In this document: positions 60,992 through 64,000 of the stretch, one piece after another | How the letters are laid out: the number at the start of each line of letters is the position of its first letter | How positions within the stretch are numbered: the stretch's first letter is position 1 | NCBI RefSeq assembly: GCF_039511225.1 | Contig: NZ_CP154261.1 | Location: 2,790,001-2,854,000, forward strand | DNA length: 64,000 bases | Source of the DNA: Sphingobacterium multivorum | GTDB taxonomy: Bacteria; Bacteroidota; Bacteroidia; Sphingobacteriales; Sphingobacteriaceae | Direction of reading: 5' to 3' | Notes under the pieces: generated by a model | What the model saw: the letters and a program-made list of their open reading frames with translations, nothing else | Databases searched by the model: none | What the model was told of the DNA's origin: nothing | Program-made: the position numbers and the translations under genes

Positions 60992-62194
60992 ATGAAGAAG
61001 AGTTTATTAGCACTTGCACTAGGGGGATTAGGAATAGGTATTACCGAATTTAGTATGATGGGGATGTTACCGGACGTTGCCCAAAGTCTGCAAGTTTCAA
61101 TTCCGGAAGCTGGTTATCTCATTACCGCTTATGCTTTGGGTGTTGTTATTGGTGCTCCACTATTGGTAGTTGCTATGAATCGGTTCTCGCCCCTTAAAAC
61201 CCTGATTACGCTCATGGGATTATTTACCCTGTTTAATGGATTATCTGTGATTGCTCCAGACTACGGTCTTTTGCTGGTGTCGCGTTTTATTTCAGGATTG
61301 CCGCATGGTGCTTTCTTCGGTGTAGGGTCTGTCATTGCCAGTCGATTGGCCGATCCTGGGAAAGAAGCGCAGGCGGTAGCGACGATGTATTCGGGATTGA
61401 CCGTTGCCAATTTATTTGGGGTTCCATTGGGTACCTATATTGGGCATCATTTTTCATGGCGTTATACTTTCTTATTGATTGTTGTCGTCGGTATTTTGAC
61501 CATGTTAGCCTTAAAGTTGTGGATGCCTAAAATGAAAGCAGCACCTAAAAATAATCCCTGGAAGGACTTTGGCATTTTTCGCAATGTGAATGTCTGGTTT
61601 ATGGTTTTATTATTTTCAGTGGCCCCAGGGGCGTTGTTTGCCTGGATAAGTTATATTGCTCCGCTGATGACTGAAGTGTCTGGGATTGCCGATAAATACC
61701 TGCCGTATATTATGGTGTTGGCTGGATTGGGTATGTTTGTAGGGAATTTGATCGGCGGGAAGTTGACGGATGCTTTTTCGCCAACAAAGGTGGTCGTAGC
61801 CGTATTGGTGGTTCAGATTTTGTGTATGTTGATTATTTATGGCCTGTCCGACAACGTTGGGATATCCTTGGTAATGACTTTTTTAACCGGAGTCACTACT
61901 TTTGCGCTTGTACCTTCGTTAACCCTATTATTGCTTAATTCGGTAAAGAGTGATGCTGAAATGTTGGTTGCTTCTCTGGGGCCTGCATGTTTTAATATTG
62001 CGAATGCATTGGGTGCTTTTTTAGGTGGTGTGCCTATTAATCAAGGCTATGGTTACACTTCTCCGGCTTTAGTTGGTGCGGTAATGGCCGCTTTAGGAAT
62101 AGTAATTTCTTTATGTTACATTCGACGAAGCAAAAGGCAGCCGACTATGGATAACAAAGAAGTTCTTGAGGATGCCGTTGGTCAACTTTCATAG
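60992..62194 (+). CDS. MFS transporter, AraJ-type efflux permease
   Basis: 400 residues, twelve hydrophobic segments. LITAYALGVVIGAPLLVVAM and SRFISGLPHGAFFGVGSVIA correspond to TM2 and TM4 of the drug-H+ antiporter family 1 (12 TM); GVPLGTYIGHHFSWRYTFLL is the antiporter motif C-like TM5. Resembles AraJ/PbuE-type exporters of sugars, nucleosides or drugs. Single gene, substrate unknown. Confidence 0.9.
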   Translation: MKKSLLALALGGLGIGITEFSMMGMLPDVAQSLQVSIPEAGYLITAYALGVVIGAPLLVVAMNRFSPLKTLITLMGLFTLFNGLSVIAPDYGLLLVSRFISGLPHGAFFGVGSVIASRLADPGKEAQAVATMYSGLTVANLFGVPLGTYIGHHFSWRYTFLLIVVVGILTMLALKLWMPKMKAAPKNNPWKDFGIFRNVNVWFMVLLFSVAPGALFAWISYIAPLMTEVSGIADKYLPYIMVLAGLGMFVGNLIGGKLTDAFSPTKVVVAVLVVQILCMLIIYGLSDNVGISLVMTFLTGVTTFALVPSLTLLLLNSVKSDAEMLVASLGPACFNIANALGAFLGGVPINQGYGYTSPALVGAVMAALGIVISLCYIRRSKRQPTMDNKEVLEDAVGQLS

Positions 62195-62254
62195 TCCTTC
62201 ATGTCGTCTTGAAATTTGTTGTCGGTCCTAAAAAAATAGCGAATAGAATTGATG

Positions 62255-63055
62255 TTAACCAATATTTCCACCAATTCTATTGAAGATAGACTTAAATTGA
62301 ACATCGATATTTTCACCCAGGTACATGCGCTTGGCCCGGCGTTTTATAGGGTTTCCTTGGTTCAATAGGAAGGAAACTGTGGTTGTATTCTCTTGAGGTA
62401 GTACAATTTTGGAATTTTGCCTTAAATAGAGTTTTAACAAAGCCATTCCGGCGGATTGTTTATTGGCGACAATAAGACCTTCTCCCAAAGTGGGAAGATA
62501 ATAGCCGCGGACAGTTTTGTTCTCCACATAGACAAAGCCAGCCGTGAAATGTGGTTCTATTTCGAACCGCCTATTTTCGGCAGCAGTTTTCTGGTCGAGT
62601 GCCAAAAGTTGCTCGCTATAATGGGATTGATAGTGCTGTATGCTGTGGTCTGGTTCTTCAAGCTGAGTGATCTGTATATTATCAAAGAAAAGATAGGAAG
62701 AAGATTCCTTAAAGCCGAGTTTTGTGTAAACTGGTGCGCCCATATCCGTTGCAATGAGTTGGATGCTCTTGCATTTTTTGCTATTTGCTATACGAATAAG
62801 TTCTTGGGTGATGTGTTTCCCATAGCCTTTTCCTCTTTCATCGGCAGAAACGATAATATGTCCCAACCAGGCTACGTTACTATGGATAATGGTCGTACCT
62901 ATGGCGACAATTTTCTGATCGACCAGGAGTTTTATGGGAAAACAAAAAGGGCTTTCTATATAGTGTTGTATTTTGATCGTGATATTGCCCCATCCTTCCG
63001 GACTTAGCGTTGTAATTATGGGAAGATCGGAAAACTGAATAGGATCAAAATTCAT
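62255..63055 (-). CDS. GNAT acetyltransferase with C-terminal extension
   Basis: 266 residues. The N-terminal 140 are a GNAT fold: AWLGHIIVSADERGKGYGKH with the R/Q-x-x-G-x-G acetyl-CoA loop (ERGKGYGKH), then IQLIATDMGAPVYTKLGFKE. The remaining 120 residues may form a second, degenerate GNAT half (GFVYVENKTVRGYYLPTLGE). Cytosolic. Substrate unknown. It starts 7 nt after the GlxA-type regulator gene, so the two likely form an operon. Confidence 0.85.
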   Translation of the reverse strand: MNFDPIQFSDLPIITTLSPEGWGNITIKIQHYIESPFCFPIKLLVDQKIVAIGTTIIHSNVAWLGHIIVSADERGKGYGKHITQELIRIANSKKCKSIQLIATDMGAPVYTKLGFKESSSYLFFDNIQITQLEEPDHSIQHYQSHYSEQLLALDQKTAAENRRFEIEPHFTAGFVYVENKTVRGYYLPTLGEGLIVANKQSAGMALLKLYLRQNSKIVLPQENTTTVSFLLNQGNPIKRRAKRMYLGENIDVQFKSIFNRIGGNIG

Positions 63056-63062
63056 GTAGCCT

Positions 63063-64000
63063 CTATTTTATTGCGGTTTTATTGTACTTGTTTTTATATT
63101 CAAGGGGGGATAGTCCCGTAAACCGACGGAATATTTCACGAAAAGCCTTTACGTCAGTATACCCAATAGCGTACATTACCTCATTTACCGTTTTCCGCGA
63201 GCTTTCCAATTCCTTTTTTGCCGATTCCACTTTTATCCGTTGAAGATATTCCACAGGTGTATTACCTGTCGCTTTAATAAATCTACGGTCGAAATTCCGG
63301 CGTCCGACGGTGAATTTTTCAGATAACTTCTCCATGGAGATTTTTTCTGAGAAGTTATTCTCGAGATAGTCCTGTGCACGCATGACCATTTCATCGCCAT
63401 GTGACTTTTGACCATTAAAGATCATAAAATCGGATTGCGTTTGTCTGGCAATATCAATTTGAAATATTTTGGAGCAATAAATCGCTGTCTGTCTGTCGTA
63501 AAACTTTTCAACCAGGTAAAGGAGGAGGTTGAGGAAGGAATAACCGCCACCATTGGTATAGATTCCCTGCTCATCGGTAATAATTTGTTCAGTTTTTAAG
63601 TTGACTTTGGGGAAGAGCTTATGGAAGTTTGCTGCTGATTTCCAATGGATAGAGCAGCTTTTGTTATCTAAAAGTCCCGTGGATGCGAGCAGATATGCAC
63701 CGGTACACATGCTTGCAACATTTGCTCCTTTGGCATGATGGTGTAATATCCATTCTGAAAGAACGCTATTCCCAGCTTCTAATGCAGTAAAATTGGAAAT
63801 GACAGCGGGTACAATAATGAGGTCTGTTTTTTGAATTGCAGTGATATCTTTCTGCGGCATGGCCATTATTAATCCATTGACAAAGTTACTCTGTTTGGAA
63901 ACTCCTGCTAATTCTATAATAAATATAGGCTCCCTGTTCAGTTGATCGTAATAGCGGTTCGCTTCGGTGAATACATGGTATGTTCCAATAATGCACGATA
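63063..64000 (-). CDS. GlxA-type AraC regulator (5' end beyond window)
   Basis: The frame is open to the right edge, so at least 312 residues are visible and the N-terminus is missing; an internal ATG at 63866 is not the start, because upstream codons continue the DJ-1/PfpI-like domain (FTEANRYYDQLNREPIFIIE). That domain has NVASMCTGAYLLASTGLLD with the elbow Cys. From about residue 200 a double helix-turn-helix follows (ISMEKLSEKFTVGRRNFDRR and VNEVMYAIGYTDVKAFREIF, then TGLSPLEYKNKY). GlxA-family proteins regulate amine or stress genes; here the adjacent GNAT gene is the likely target. Confidence 0.92.
   Translation of the reverse strand, partial: SCIIGTYHVFTEANRYYDQLNREPIFIIELAGVSKQSNFVNGLIMAMPQKDITAIQKTDLIIVPAVISNFTALEAGNSVLSEWILHHHAKGANVASMCTGAYLLASTGLLDNKSCSIHWKSAANFHKLFPKVNLKTEQIITDEQGIYTNGGGYSFLNLLLYLVEKFYDRQTAIYCSKIFQIDIARQTQSDFMIFNGQKSHGDEMVMRAQDYLENNFSEKISMEKLSEKFTVGRRNFDRRFIKATGNTPVEYLQRIKVESAKKELESSRKTVNEVMYAIGYTDVKAFREIFRRFTGLSPLEYKNKYNKTAIK

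Noticed and set aside
62456..63007. 183-codon plus-strand ORF
   Set aside because: Antisense to the GNAT gene, whose acetyl-CoA motif is clear.
1..64000. Mobile element or phage
   Set aside because: No transposase, integrase, att-like flanks or phage genes seen; tRNA-His has no integrase nearby.

Overview
The window comes from a member of the Bacteroidota, most likely Sphingobacteriaceae and close to Sphingobacterium. This is an inference from gene content: families largely confined to the phylum (DUF3472, DUF4142, DUF6266, fimbrillin-like lipoprotein, RND pump fused to a TolC-like domain), many SpII lipoproteins, weak or absent Shine-Dalgarno sites, and at least one TAnnTTTG -7 box. No insertion sequence, phage, integrase, rRNA or CRISPR array was seen. 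One tRNA (His) is present. Both edges cut a gene: a DUF3472-like lipoprotein on the left and a GlxA-type AraC regulator on the right.

Layout. 1-9.6 kb: housekeeping and repair genes on the minus strand (SnoaL-like protein, M20 peptidase, AlkC glycosylase, VOC protein), an ECF sigma / small protein / ClpP operon, a MarR-GNAT fusion with a perfect palindrome upstream, a methyltransferase, tRNA-His and a DUF4230 protein. 9.7-12.1 kb: small stress-type genes, an orphan LuxR-type response regulator and a PfpI/DJ-1 protein. 12.2-20.9 kb: a glyco-heptose locus. Five overlapping or abutting minus-strand genes encode a glycosyltransferase, a GT4-GmhA fusion, GmhB, HldE and a GT9 transferase, flanked by a convergent second GT9 gene and a divergent MFS transporter. 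Together they cover sedoheptulose-7-phosphate to ADP-D,D-heptose plus transferases; no HldD epimerase is present.

20.9-34.7 kb: metallophosphoesterase, nucleotidyltransferase, then a run typical of general or envelope stress (DUF421, duplicated DUF6766-like protein, small lipoproteins, MscS channel, DUF4142, a second orphan response regulator, acidic protein, DUF892 ferritin-like protein, SDR with a twin-arginine-like leader, low-affinity iron permease family, another SDR, FAD/Rieske oxidoreductase). 34.7-42.3 kb: an AraC regulator divergent from an L-fucose module (RhaM-type mutarotase, GH29 fucosidase, L-fuconate dehydratase, SSS symporter, SDR for ketodeoxyfuconate, FMN alpha-hydroxy-acid oxidase). 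42.7-45.4 kb: DUF6266 protein and a fimbrillin-like lipoprotein followed by an unannotated 56-aa peptide gene.

45.9-54.1 kb: heavy-metal resistance (Cys/His-rich small protein, CusA/CzcA-TolC fusion, adaptor, Zn/Cd-type P1B ATPase). 54.2-59.2 kb: a damage-tolerance cassette (DinB, short DnaE, GIY-YIG Cho-like nuclease) behind two dyads. 59.2-64 kb: sulfatase, MFS exporter, GNAT protein and the truncated GlxA-type regulator. Points most worth following up are the GT4-GmhA fusion and its heptose operon, the sigma/small protein/ClpP operon, the 56-aa peptide behind the fimbrillin gene, and the dinB-dnaE-cho cassette with its operator-like dyads.
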